This document shows, in pieces, positions 1-8,640 of a DNA stretch of 64,000 nt. Below the pieces are notes generated by a model. It saw only the letters and a list, made by a program, of their open reading frames with translations, did not search any database and was not told the origin of the DNA. The stretch spans positions 7,643,501 through 7,707,500 of the forward strand of contig NC_060018.1 of NCBI RefSeq assembly GCF_021134715.1, in the 5' to 3' direction. This DNA comes from Daphnia pulex (taxonomy: Eukaryota; Arthropoda; Branchiopoda; Diplostraca; Daphniidae). The position numbers and the translations under genes are program-made. Position 1 is the first letter of the stretch; every line of letters begins with the position of its first letter.

Positions 1-825
1 TTGTATTTAATGTTTGGATAGAAACATGCGGAAATATGCTTTTCATGTCTTTCTCGATTTCTGCATATTACATTCTTCCGGAAACTAAGGGCATAACATT
101 TTTGTTTTAAATATTATTAATTAATCTTAATAATAGGCCTACCTTTATAACAGAATATTATTTTTATTCTATAACTATTCTATAGCTCTGCCTTTATAAA
201 ACTATACCAATACAGCAATTCTACTATTCCAACTAGTATACCCTTAACATCCCCTTCGGGTACCTTGCGGCGTACGTACGCTGCCTACAGTCCTAAGCTC
301 CCTTGCAAAATAAAACCGAAAAAACCATGCTGCTAACTACAAAATCATGTATGTAAAACTGAACGCTAGATGGCTACGTATTAAAAAAAGTCACTACATA
401 CGATGCCAGATATTCGATTTTTAACATTTGGTACTTGTGTCGTTTGGAAATTAATTCGTCGGGACCTAAGTCGTTTGGAAATTAAGTCGTCGGGACATAA
501 GTCGTTTGGAAATTAAGTCGTCGGGACATAAGAGCATTGGATCTTATAACCACAATTACCGGAATTTAAAGCAATCGGGTACATTTACTTTCGGTACGCG
601 TTTGACTGTTTGAGTTTGAGACTTGTTTGAGCCATGTTGCCATGTCCAATTGTTCATGCGCTGTTCTGCACGAAACACAAGAATCAGAACAACGAATGGC
701 GTGCGAGTCGAGGCTGAGTCGAAACTTCAGATGAAGCTAAAAAGTTGTCGGTTGAATCGTAATGGGATGTTTTGAATACTCAAACCGTAACGAATTTCCT
801 GAAATTTCCCAACCTAATTTCCTGA
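1..825. other. AT-rich spacer without recognised gene
   Basis: I see no exon with splice sites and no recognisable protein motif here. The stretch holds a short minisatellite (listed separately) and otherwise unique-looking AT-rich DNA. Confidence 0.6.
440..532. repeat. 31-bp tandem repeat, three copies
   Basis: Three head-to-tail 31-bp units begin at 440, 471 and 502, each starting TCGTTTGGAAATTAA. The last two units are identical and the first differs at two positions. There are no spacers, so this is a minisatellite and not a CRISPR array. Confidence 0.9.
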
Positions 826-936
826 ATTTCCTTATTGCTTAGCTTGCCCTTTTCAAACGCCATTGCCGATAGAGCATTCAGCATGGTATACCATCAAGTG
901 AAGTCAAAATTCCTCTCAGAAACGGTAGCGTGGTAG
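826..936 (+). pseudogene. hAT transposase C-terminal dimerisation fragment
   Basis: A 36-residue open stretch ending in TAG at 934-936 contains LPFSNAIADRAFSMV. This matches the C-terminal dimerisation motif of hAT transposases (typically LP-S-NA followed by ER-FS). It is followed by a basic KSKFLSET stretch, where the family usually has a KTKLRNRLS-like run. Nothing upstream is in frame with a longer transposase, so this is the end of a decayed hAT element. The family level is fairly safe; the subfamily cannot be told. Confidence 0.6.
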
Positions 937-1353
937 CATTGGAAAATTGAGATTTTAATTTAAAACTTTCATCGCCGTCTCCCGTCGTTAACTTTTAACT
1001 GTCAGTCAACAGTATCAGAATAATGTTTTACAGTCATCTGTCTGACAAGAAAAGACTTCAAATAAACTAGGATAACTAGGAAATTATGTCGGATTTATGC
1101 GTTTTTTTTGCAAGATTTTGCGGGATTTTGAAGATAATCGTGCAAGATAAAGTGCAGGATTTAAAAAAAAAACGAATTTTCGGGACGTTTCCGGCAACCC
1201 TGCACGACTTTATTATTTCAGAAGTGGCAGCACTGCTTGACGGATGCCATAAATCGATTTGTTTAATCTGCATACTTCGTTTTCACGTCCAGCGGTGACG
1301 TAGCCTTCTGGCTGTGAAATGTATATTTCTCAGTCGACTTTTCCATCGTTCTC
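937..1353. other. Spacer, no supported gene
   Basis: Both strands are open for about 65-70 codons at 1076-1298. Neither frame has a motif or splice context, so neither is called. Otherwise I see nothing. Confidence 0.5.
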
Positions 1354-1381
1354 AATAGAGAAATGCGGTTATCACAATTAT

Positions 1382-1690
1382 AACATGGACGACGTATTGG
1401 TCTCGTCTTCTACAACCAAAAACAGTTCAGAATTGAAAAATTTACAACTATGCACGTTACTTTTATGGACAGACAATTGTTTCTTTGTTTTAAAGATTTT
1501 CTTGCACAAGTCACATTGCACTGTCTTTCCTATAAATTAAAAACACGTTTTAAGCTTGATTATAACGAAATAGTTTTATAAAATTTACCATTGCTGTGCA
1601 CAGTTCTTTTATGTTCACCCAAGTTTTTTTTTGTTTTAACAATTTGCCAATGAACGTATGGGCAGTAATGGTGGCATAGTCCAATTTCTG
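1382..1690 (-). pseudogene. C2H2 zinc-finger exons, first copy
   Basis: This is the near-identical counterpart of the zinc-finger block at 2126-2435, described there. It encodes the same finger with spacing C-x2-C-x12-H-x4-H (QCDLCKKIF then HKSNVH), preceded by a second, less canonical finger and a short GT..AG intron. It was produced by the tandem duplication and has no identifiable upstream exons, so it is scored as a gene fragment. Confidence 0.5.
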
Positions 1691-1736
1691 ATTAGATCTT
1701 TTAAAGGGTGACCACCAAAAGAAATGAATAACTTAC

Positions 1737-2047
1737 GTGTAGAGTTTGTCCAAACGGGTAATTCTTTGGGTATATTGCTGCCAAAGCTTGTAGTATTCTG
1801 TGAGAGTCTCTTCTTTCCTTTTGTCATTCACTTGAATGAGAAGAGATTTAACCTGGTTCTCTAAACACATTTTAGTTTTGTCGTATAATTGCCAAGCTAA
1901 AGTGGGATTGGCCATGCACAGGAATTTCACATGACTACATCCACTTTCCCATGCAGTAGGAGGAACATTTCCAAGTGTAACAATACCTTTAACTATTTTC
2001 TCTACATTAGACCAAGTTTTTTCAAAATATTCAGATTCTGGAGCCAT
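1737..2047 (-). pseudogene. Cullin-2 first coding exon, duplicated copy
   Basis: The exon starts with ATG at 2047 and runs 311 bp to a GTAAGT donor below 1737. It encodes the N-terminal first cullin repeat (FEKTWSNVEKIVKG near residue 8, then LENQVKSLL and the YYKLWQQY helix). The order and spacing match animal cullin-2, the scaffold of VHL-type ubiquitin ligases. It is nearly identical to the copy at 3324-3634; the protein change I noticed is Met for Lys in the FLC(K/M)ANP stretch. In this copy the second exon was lost by deletion, so it cannot make a cullin. Confidence 0.75.
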
Positions 2048-2125
2048 TTTGTGCAGTTAAACCAGCTTAATTCAAAAAGTAGATCATCGTAATTTTACAA
2101 AAAAAGAGAAATGCGGTTATCACAA

Positions 2126-2435
2126 TTATAACATGGACGACGTATTGGTCTCGTCTTCTACAACCAAAAACAGTTCAGAATTGAAAAATTTACAACTATG
2201 CACGTTACTTTTATGGACAGACAATTGTTTCTTTGTTTTAAAGATTTTCTTGCACAAGTCACATTGCACTGTCTTTCCTATAAATTAAAAACACGTTTTA
2301 AGCTTGATTATAACGAAATAGTTTTATAAAATTTACCATTGCTGTGCACAGTTCTTTTATGTTCACCCAAGTTTTTTTTTGTTTTAACAATTTGCCAATG
2401 AACGTATGGGCAGTAATGGTGGCATAGTCCAATTT
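2126..2435 (-). pseudogene. C2H2 zinc-finger gene fragment, two exons
   Basis: On the minus strand the upstream exon (2435-2337) follows a CTAATCAG acceptor. It encodes a CHHYC..HKRTVH finger-like stretch and ends at a GTAAAT donor. A 59-bp intron follows, then an exon (2277-2126) with the textbook finger QCDLCKKIF...HKSNVH (C-x2-C-x12-H-x4-H) and a stop. C2H2 fingers usually bind DNA or RNA. No start or upstream exons could be assigned, and an in-frame stop precedes the first exon. It may belong to a transposon-associated gene, since other C2H2 fragments occur at 16, 38 and 40 kb. Confidence 0.5.
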
Positions 2436-2463
2436 CTGATTAGATCTTTTAAAGGGTGACCAC

Positions 2464-2950
2464 TTTTCTTGTATTTTGCGCAAATTAACTGATATATGTC
2501 GAGGTTACAAAAAGATCCCAAGTGGCCAACATTTTGGCACCAAACTCCGTGGCTCTCTATATGTGGTATTGAATTGAAGGTAGCACACCGTTTACCGGAA
2601 TCTGATAACCATTCGCCTTTTTTGGTAACAGTGATACAGTACCGCTGTTGCCCGTCACTAACAAAAAAAGGATTTAATGTAACATTTACCTTCATATACA
2701 TATATAATTTACATGTAATATATACCACAACCCATAAGGGTGCAGTTAAAGACAAGAAATCATTCATGACAAATTCATAGGAGCGAATGATTAATCGTGT
2801 GAATCCATTAAATTGGTCACTTGTTATGGAAGTTGTTGAAAATGAACTTACAAGCATAATAAACAGATTTGAAGAAATGGTTTATGTCGTCACACTTGGT
2901 TTCCCGTAAATCAGCATCCATGAATTGTGTGCCAGAACATGTCTTCGGAG
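2464..2950 (-). other. Cys/His-containing open frame of unknown identity
   Basis: A minus-strand frame is open from 2857 down to 2384, beyond this stretch. Its middle is rich in Cys, His and Trp (for example HGVWCQNVGHLGSFC), which looks coding and metal-binding. I do not recognise the family. The frame runs into the zinc-finger block below it in a different frame, and the apparent intron would be only 28 bp, so the exon structure is unresolved. Confidence 0.25.
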
Positions 2951-2958
2951 ATGGATAT

Positions 2959-3135
2959 TAGGGCGTTTCATTCCCAACGATTTTTTTTTGTTCACAAGGG
3001 CGTTTGTGGATCGGGGTTCTTTGATATGTGAAAACTCCGTGTATTTTTTATTTCAAGGGGTAAAAAATATTTAAGGGTCGCGCCGCGGGAAAAAACGTGA
3101 AAAACCATACTTTTTATTGGTTTTTAGCCCGTGAT
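2959..3135. repeat. Left long terminal inverted repeat of the hAT-like element
   Basis: Reads inward from TAGGGCGTTTCA and pairs with 4733-4910. Shared blocks include ACACGGAGTTTTCAC and CGCGGCGCGACCC in opposite orientation. It ends a few bases before the cullin exon at 3142. Confidence 0.85.
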
Positions 3136-3141
3136 TTATAC

Positions 3142-3634
3142 CTAGTTCTAGAATTTCTTTCCTTTCTTCAGGTTCCTCTTCAAAATCCCCCCTCTCGAAA
3201 AGAGAAAGGAAGTCTGGTTCCGTAATTTTTGGTCTCCATAAGTAATTTGTATTCAAATGTCTGTATTTGAATAAAAAGCATGCATTTACTTGTTTCATTT
3301 GAGAAAAGAAATGAATAACTTACGTGTAGAGTTTGTCCAAACGGGTAATTCTTTGGGTATATTGCTGCCAAAGCTTGTAGTATTCTGTGAGAGTCTCTTC
3401 TTTCCTTTTGTCATTCACTTGAATGAGAAGAGATTTAACCTGGTTCTCTAAACACATTTTAGTTTTGTCGTATAATTGCCAAGCTAAAGTGGGATTGGCC
3501 TTGCACAGGAATTTCACATGACTACATCCACTTTCCCATGCAGTAGGAGGAACATTTCCAAGTGTAACAATACCTTTAACTATTTTCTCTACATTAGACC
3601 AAGTTTTTTCAAAATATTCAGATTCTGGAGCCAT
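3142..3634 (-). pseudogene. Captured cullin-2 exons 1 and 2
   Basis: Exon 1 (3634-3324) has an ATG and the cullin-2 N-terminal repeat. It joins through GTAAGT to a 63-bp intron with a TTCAAATACAG acceptor. Exon 2 (3260-3142) encodes HLNTNYLWRPKITEPDF, followed by an acidic stretch and ILELG, and ends at a GTATAA donor. In animal cullin-2 the same order is seen after the LY of helix 5 (a YLNTQ-like start, then an acidic loop). The whole piece lies between the long inverted ends of the hAT-like element, so it is a captured gene fragment with its intron, which means capture was from DNA and not from mRNA. The rest of the roughly 740-residue protein is absent. Any product would be a truncated N-terminal cullin, the part that binds substrate adaptors. 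Confidence 0.8.
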
Positions 3635-3932
3635 TTTGTGCAGTTAAACCAGCTTAATTCAAAAAGTAGATCATCGTAATTTTACAAAAAAAGTGCCAAG
3701 TTCAACAGAGGAACACCCCGAAATCCGATTCAGAACAGAAGATTAATAGATAAAGCGATTGTGGAGCAGCTGAGCTGATGGTCCGGCACTTGTCCGGCAC
3801 TGGTCCGGCGTCAGGTCCGATAGGGAATAACGTAACCCTTATATTTTTCTCGGTTCTTGTTCTGATGGGAGGCGCCTCGTGAAATCTGTAGGTTAAACGC
3901 ACTAACGCAGGCACAAATTCTTTGTAGTCTGA
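3635..3932. other. Probable captured 5' flank of cullin-2
   Basis: Shared with the first tandem copy only as far as 3690. From there to about 3920 the DNA is more GC-rich than its surroundings and has three GTCCGGC(A/G)-type repeats near 3780-3810. Its position directly upstream of the captured ATG suggests former promoter or 5' UTR. That is inference. Confidence 0.3.
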
Positions 3933-4424
3933 ATGAGAATTGAGATATTTATTTCAATTCTTTATTTCAATATTTTATTTCAGCATCTCAAATATAACTA
4001 TAAATTAACTCGTGAGCCAAGATCTTCGCCCTATTCAAGAAATCCTATATCCTTCATCCCATCCCTAACATCAATCAAACGCCACCTTTGGTATTTAACT
4101 GAAGAACTGGTATTTTTTTGTTATTCAATGAAGAATTGGGATCATTTACACAATCTGTTATGGCAAAAAAAACTTTTTTCAACCCCGCGACCGGACGTTT
4201 TTAATGTTAGAAAGCAAAAATTTCCAACTATTGACGATAACAATCTTTCTTTTTTATCATCTTTAATAGGGCCAAAATCTTGGCTTGTTTTTGCTTTGCT
4301 TGGTCTCACTTCTAGTCAAAACTGGCTTCAATTTCCACAAAAATATTGGGAGAAAATGTTTGATTACTGTTTTGCAAGAAGTTTCTGTGTTTACTTGCAA
4401 GTTGTTAATGACTGTGCATTTTAA
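3933..4424 (+). CDS. 163-codon ORF inside the hAT-like element
   Basis: This open frame lies entirely inside the element. The C-terminal half looks genuinely coding: LIGPKSWLVFALLGL, then WLQFPQKYWEK and LQVVNDCAF before the stop. From memory this resembles the C-terminal part of an uncharacterised, transposon-associated protein family of arthropods and cnidarians, which has an HxWYLTEELV-like block, a GPKSW block and a VVNDCAER block. Here the last block breaks off exactly at VVNDCA, so the frame is truncated. The first 40 or so residues are low-complexity and may not be translated. I cannot verify the family, and no function is assigned. Confidence 0.4.
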   Translation: MRIEIFISILYFNILFQHLKYNYKLTREPRSSPYSRNPISFIPSLTSIKRHLWYLTEELVFFCYSMKNWDHLHNLLWQKKLFSTPRPDVFNVRKQKFPTIDDNNLSFLSSLIGPKSWLVFALLGLTSSQNWLQFPQKYWEKMFDYCFARSFCVYLQVVNDCAF

Positions 4425-4732
4425 GTATTATGATTAATAAATTCTGACCGCGGGACCCCTAATTTTGATTTGATTTCTTCAATTTTTCAGGTTAATGTTA
4501 CTGATATAAATATGTAATTGCAGTTAAAAAATCAATGCAGTAGAACTCATGTTTCGGCTATAATAAGCCGTTTATTAATATTTTCCCGATTTTTCTGAAA
4601 ATTAGCATATATTTGAATAACGCGCGACCTCTAAATTTTATTTTAAATAGATGATATTTTGGGAAAAGCTAGCTTATAACATCATCTTTCATCTCCCAAA
4701 ACGCCGTAATTTTCATACATACGGTTGACGAG

Positions 4733-4910
4733 CTGCGGGCTAAAAACCAATAAAAAGTATGGTTTTTCACGCTTTTTCCCGCGGCGCGACCCCTAAATAT
4801 TTTTTCCCCCTCGAATTAAAAAATACACGGAGTTTTCACAAATCAAAGAACCCCGATCCAAAAACGCCGTTGTTTACAAAAAAAAAATTCGTCGGAATTG
4901 AAACGCCCTA
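4733..4910. repeat. Right long terminal inverted repeat of the hAT-like element
   Basis: Pairs with 2959-3135 and ends ...TGAAACGCCCTA directly before the second ATGGATAT target duplication. Confidence 0.85.
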
Positions 4911-4918
4911 ATGGATAT

Positions 4919-5201
4919 TTCTTCAATCTGGCTTGTTTCTCCAGGAATTCTTGAGTTATTAAACTCATCCTTTTTGCCTGTAAGCAAGCGAACAAATTTG
5001 TCTTGAAATGATTTTCTTAAAAATTATTTCTTTGTCATTGCATTCGTTGAAGTGAATGCAATATTGATGCATTCACAATAAAAAGAATAAGAATAAGAAG
5101 TAAATGTCTTGTGCGGATGTTATTGAGGTTTCTGTTATTTACACAGTTATTGCATTGTTATTGCGCGCAGCAAACAGCATACAAGTATTGACGCAACGAT
5201 A
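4919..5201. other. Spacer
   Basis: AT-rich sequence with no recognised feature. Confidence 0.5.
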
Positions 5202-5411
5202 GTACACTCACTTTCAAAAATAACTGGGCCAGTGAAAGCGCAAAACAACGCACCTAAGTTGGCCACAGTGGTGTACAGCCTTTGTTGTTTGTAATCGAGA
5301 GGGAAGGATTACATTTTTCTCAATGTCAGAAAAGAGAAGTTTGGTTAAAGCCAACATTGTTGCGTTGTTTCGCGCTTTCCCTGGCCCAGTTATTTTTGGA
5401 AGTGAGTGTAC
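5202..5411. repeat. Fold-back repeat, about 60-bp arms
   Basis: The left arm 5202-5264 (starting GTACACTCACTTTCAAAAAT) pairs with the right arm 5350-5411 (ending AAGTGAGTGTAC) with few mismatches. About 85 bp separate the arms. This looks like a MITE or the joined ends of a larger inverted-repeat element. No clear target duplication is visible. Confidence 0.75.
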
Positions 5412-6133
5412 AATGAAAATTACCCAGAAAGCCTGCCAAATATTTTGGTGTATTTATTTCAATACACTACGCATATTTACGTTTAGCATTTACAAATTCT
5501 CTACTGTGTTGAAACACATTGAAGCAACTGAAACTGAAATATTCTTTTCTCGTCTTTGAATAAGAAAATATGCGTGATAGGGCATAAAGCCATATCATGC
5601 AGTCCCGCGGGGCTCCTCATTTTTCTTCCACTAGCGTACACCATGCGTATTGATGTCTTAATGGTGTGTTGAATCCCAGAATAAAGAATACATGACAAGA
5701 GAAAACCCTCAAAGCCTTTTGGTTTCTCCCATGCCCATCGGCAGCAAACGCATATGACTTTGAACCCCCATAAACACCTAAAGCGCCCATACAGTCAAAT
5801 TCCGCACGCTGGCACACGGCCAATTCGTGTGGATACACCCCACCCCAGGAAGAAGGGCTTTTCGAATTTTTTGCTGGTAAAATTTGAAATTCTGGCCGGG
5901 GAGAAATTTCCTTATAAAATTTTGAAATTGAAGCTAAATGAAATTGTATAACAAAAAAAATCTAAAAAAAAACTTACCAAGTCATGTATTCTGCATTTAT
6001 CAGATAAGAGATGTAGTGGTCGAAGCATTCGGCTTTGGCTGCATAGTAATGTTCTCTTGAAGAATTCATGATGTTTTGTTCATCGCCACAAATCAAACTC
6101 TGGAATCCACCCACGCCAACTGTCTTTTAAGAA
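5412..6133. other. Spacer with no recognised gene
   Basis: Short overlapping frames exist on both strands, but none has a motif. A minus-strand stretch at about 5984-6110 reads like coding sequence and ends at a GTAAGT donor; I could not identify it. Confidence 0.4.
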
Positions 6134-6640
6134 GTGACCATTTTCGAGAAACGATTGGTGGCACTCGTCAGAATCTTCCAATTGATTCAAGAATTCTCAT
6201 GACTGAGCAGATTCGAATTGAGTACCATGGGTGGGCGTAGTTTAATCACACAGGTGCAAAATATCTGCAACCAGTTTTGTGATTTCAAAGCACTAGTTGT
6301 CAGCGGTCAGTTTGGTGATTGTATGGAACCTGACAACCATCAATTTGAAACCGTAGCCGTCGAGTTTCAACATTCGGTCATTGGTCTAGAAGAGAAAATG
6401 ATTTCGATTGTCAGGAACGCCCTCACTGATGCCACAAACCTATGAATGCTTACCGAGTCATTTGTCAACATCTGGGCAGTTTTCTCGACAGGCCGGCCAT
6501 GATGCAAAAGTCCGAGAAAGTTATCCTTGTCTAGTGTCCTTGGCCCTACAAAAAATATCTGCCTGTTCCGATTACCCCAAGAGCTTACTGAATGCTGTTG
6601 AGTCCCTGGATTTGGTCAGTTCTGTCCGATAAATTCAGCA
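6134..6640 (+). pseudogene. Dynein heavy-chain N-terminal (DHC_N1) fragment
   Basis: In one frame from 6134 the sequence reads FEKRLVALVRIFQLIQEFS, a stop, then LSRFELSTMGGRSLITQVQ and onward to IVRNALTDATNL and a second stop near 6443. Out of frame it continues with LGSFLDRPAMMQ and then ESYPCLV. Dynein heavy chains have the same succession in the tail domain: an F-xx-RL start, a KLEK-E-GG-RG turn, a Fe-d---F linker, and a FKLL---LL-RP---YP block. Two in-frame stops and at least one frameshift make it a pseudogene. It covers about 160 of more than 4000 residues. Which dynein it came from cannot be told. Confidence 0.6.
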
Positions 6641-7071
6641 AATCAGCAGGCGGATCCGTTGGCATTGGGCCGCTTGTAACATTCTGGGAATTTAAGCGAT
6701 GGGGTCGGTATGAAAACCCTGTAGGAAAAACACAAACACTTGGAAGACGCTGTCCACGTTAAGATGAATCAATACCTGGAGTTTTGTACAGCCCATACGA
6801 ATCGTATAACTATTCATCGCCCGGTTTTTAACCGTCGTTGAGGCAGGAAATGGGTGGATACAGAACGGAGCAGAAAAATCCATGACCCGAATGGTTACCA
6901 AGTGCCACCAGCTGCAGCAGATTTTGGATTGCTCTACCGTTCCACCCAGCTGGGAATCCTGGACGGTCATTTACGGTTTACTCAAGATCAAGATGAAGTT
7001 GGTAGATATAATTGTCAATAATTAAGTGTAGTAAGTGAGACAGTAACTAAGAGGCTTCTCCTTCAAGTACT
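6641..7071. other. Spacer between dynein and copia remnants
   Basis: No supported gene. GC content is higher than in the surrounding spacers, so unrecognised decayed exons of the dynein gene are possible. Confidence 0.35.
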
Positions 7072-8422
7072 TTATGTTAGATATTTCGTAACAGCAGCTA
7101 TTGAAAACAGATTGATTCCCAGATCTGGGGCGAAAAGGACGTGCTGGATATAGTTTAATGATGATTTTGAGCTATTTAGTGTAGTAAAAAAAACTACGTC
7201 TACTTCTCCAAGCACCTTTACACTAACTCCGTTGATTCCAACAATCGACTGAGATCCTGGTTTAATAGGGGCAAAAGGTTTGAACATCCAACGTTGACTG
7301 CACAAGTTTACTGTAGCACTGGAGTCGGCAAACCAGTACAAGTTGGTTCGAGCTGCAAGAGCAATAGCCTGATGTCAGAAAGGAGTAGCACCTTCAGCGA
7401 TTTTTCCTTGAGGTTGAGCTTCTTTCTTTCCAATACGACAGGTTTCGACTTAGATGACCTGGAGCGTGACAGTTGTAACAAGCTCCGTTTTCGAAATCAA
7501 TAGAATATTTTCTGTCAATTGCAGTTTAATTGCTTTGTCCTTGTCCACTTTGATTGTTCTGTCCTCCACCCCGATTACCTCGGCGACTGCGATTTCCCAA
7601 ACTTCAAGTTCCACGATTTACGTAACCACCTCGTCCCCTAGGATACGGCGAAAATCTGTTATGCAATGTGAAAAACGATGAAAATACTTTGTCGTCTTTA
7701 CTTCTATCAACGTCATTTATTTTTTTTAGTTCTGGATTCTTCTGGAATAAGACGTCTTGTGAGCGAATCAATCTTGCGATCCACAGCTGGCACACTTTCC
7801 CAAGCTGAGAGAAAGTTATGGAAGCTTGGAGGAAGAGATGTCGTTACTCTGATAATCAGATTTGATTCGGTAACAGGAGCTTTAGCATCCTCGAAATGCT
7901 GAACCAGAAGCTTGATTTCCTCAATATGATTCTTGACGTCATGTTGAGGCTTAAACTTGTAATTCAGATAAAGAGTATGAAGACTTTGTAGTCTCTCCTC
8001 GGTACTTTGCATATATCGTGTAGTTAACGACGTCCACATAGAAAATACAGTCTTGCATGTAACTAAAGCTTCTTGCTGACTTTTATCACTAGAGTGATAA
8101 GGAAACTGCGAGCAAGGTACCCTCTTTTAAGCCAAGTTTTTCTGGTTAAAACATTTGCAGTAAGTACAGTTGCTGTTCCTTCCGTCACCTAAAATTTTGG
8201 TGGAAACCCATATTTTTTTGTAAGATTTTGCCTCAGAATGATAAAACGAATAATAAAATTCATCTCATCTGGAATCCTGTCCGTTCTTAGGACTATCTCT
8301 TTCAATTCATCTATTTGAATGGGAAACCAAAAGCTTAGATTCCAATTCACAAAATTGATTCCATCAAATATTACAGAGCATTTATTATTACAAATGCTCT
8401 CCTGAGCTAAAGGATTGGCCAT
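7072..8422 (-). pseudogene. Ty1/copia retrotransposon, gag to protease
   Basis: Read from 8422 downward. A gag start (MANPLAQES) is followed at 8039-7713 by the UBN2-type gag core (LTTRYMQSTEERLQSLHTLY, HIEEIKLLVQHF, then LPPSFHNFLSAWES). Next is a zinc knuckle near 7491-7445 that reads CYNCHAPGHLSRNL, with the final Cys lost. The protease (7341-7072) has WFADSSAT where DSGAS-type aspartic sites are usual, and ends VLFAPDLGINLFS. Frames are interrupted by stops and shifts, and integrase and reverse transcriptase are missing downstream. It is a truncated, dead copia copy. Confidence 0.8.
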
Positions 8423-8504
8423 CTCGTTAATTTTAATAAAGCGTGAGCTGGGCCCACAAGCTGTTAGATATAAACGAGGAATCAGGTTTACATTTAATTA
8501 TTAC

Positions 8505-8640
8505 AATGAGAATTTTTATACTCTTTGTTCCAAAAAACTAACGAACAAATAAACTTCAACGTCATGAGGAGATAAGCCGACGTTTTTTTTCGATTGAGGG
8601 ACAAAAAGCATTCCTTAGTTTAAAACTTCCCCTTAATCAA
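8505..8640 (-). repeat. Copia LTR or leader remnant
   Basis: About 110 bp match 56358-56480, beginning CTCTTTGTTCCAAAAA and containing CGTCATGAGG(A/C)GATAAGCCGAC. Both copies lie upstream of minus-strand copia gag genes, so this is probably LTR or leader sequence. The minus strand carries GTATAAAAATTC, a possible TATA box. LTR ends were not defined. Confidence 0.5.

Larger units (their letters stand above)
1354..2105. repeat. Internally deleted tandem copy of 2106-3690
   Basis: Positions 1354-1706 repeat 2106-2461 almost exactly. Positions 1713-2105 repeat 3305-3690. The 840 bp or so between these blocks in the downstream copy (about 2464-3304) is missing here, with the junction at GGTGACCAC/CAAAAGAAATG. 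The block is therefore a tandem duplicate of 2106-3690 that later lost its middle. Because 2106-3690 spans the left end of a hAT-like element, the duplication should postdate that insertion. Confidence 0.85.
2106..3690. repeat. Downstream, full-length tandem repeat unit
   Basis: This unit is about 1585 bp and is the intact version of the block duplicated at 1354-2105. It contains zinc-finger exons, about 500 bp of other sequence, the left end of the hAT-like element with its target duplication, and the two cullin-2 exons. Confidence 0.85.
2959..4910. mobile_element. hAT-like DNA transposon carrying cullin-2 exons
   Basis: The element is 1952 bp. Its ends are TAGGGCGTTTCA on the left and the exact reverse complement on the right. 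It is flanked by the 8-bp direct repeat ATGGATAT at 2951-2958 and 4911-4918. An 8-bp target duplication with TAGGG-type ends is the hallmark of hAT elements. The inverted ends extend inward about 175 bp with only scattered mismatches. Inside are two cullin-2 exons on the minus strand and a 163-codon plus-strand frame. No hAT catalytic core was seen, so the element is non-autonomous and would need a transposase from elsewhere. Confidence 0.8.

Noticed and set aside
440..532. CRISPR array
   Set aside because: Units are contiguous with no spacers, and the genome is eukaryotic.
2436..2463. Intron joining the Cys/His frame to the zinc-finger exon
   Set aside because: It would be only 28 bp, well below the 55-75 bp seen elsewhere in the window.
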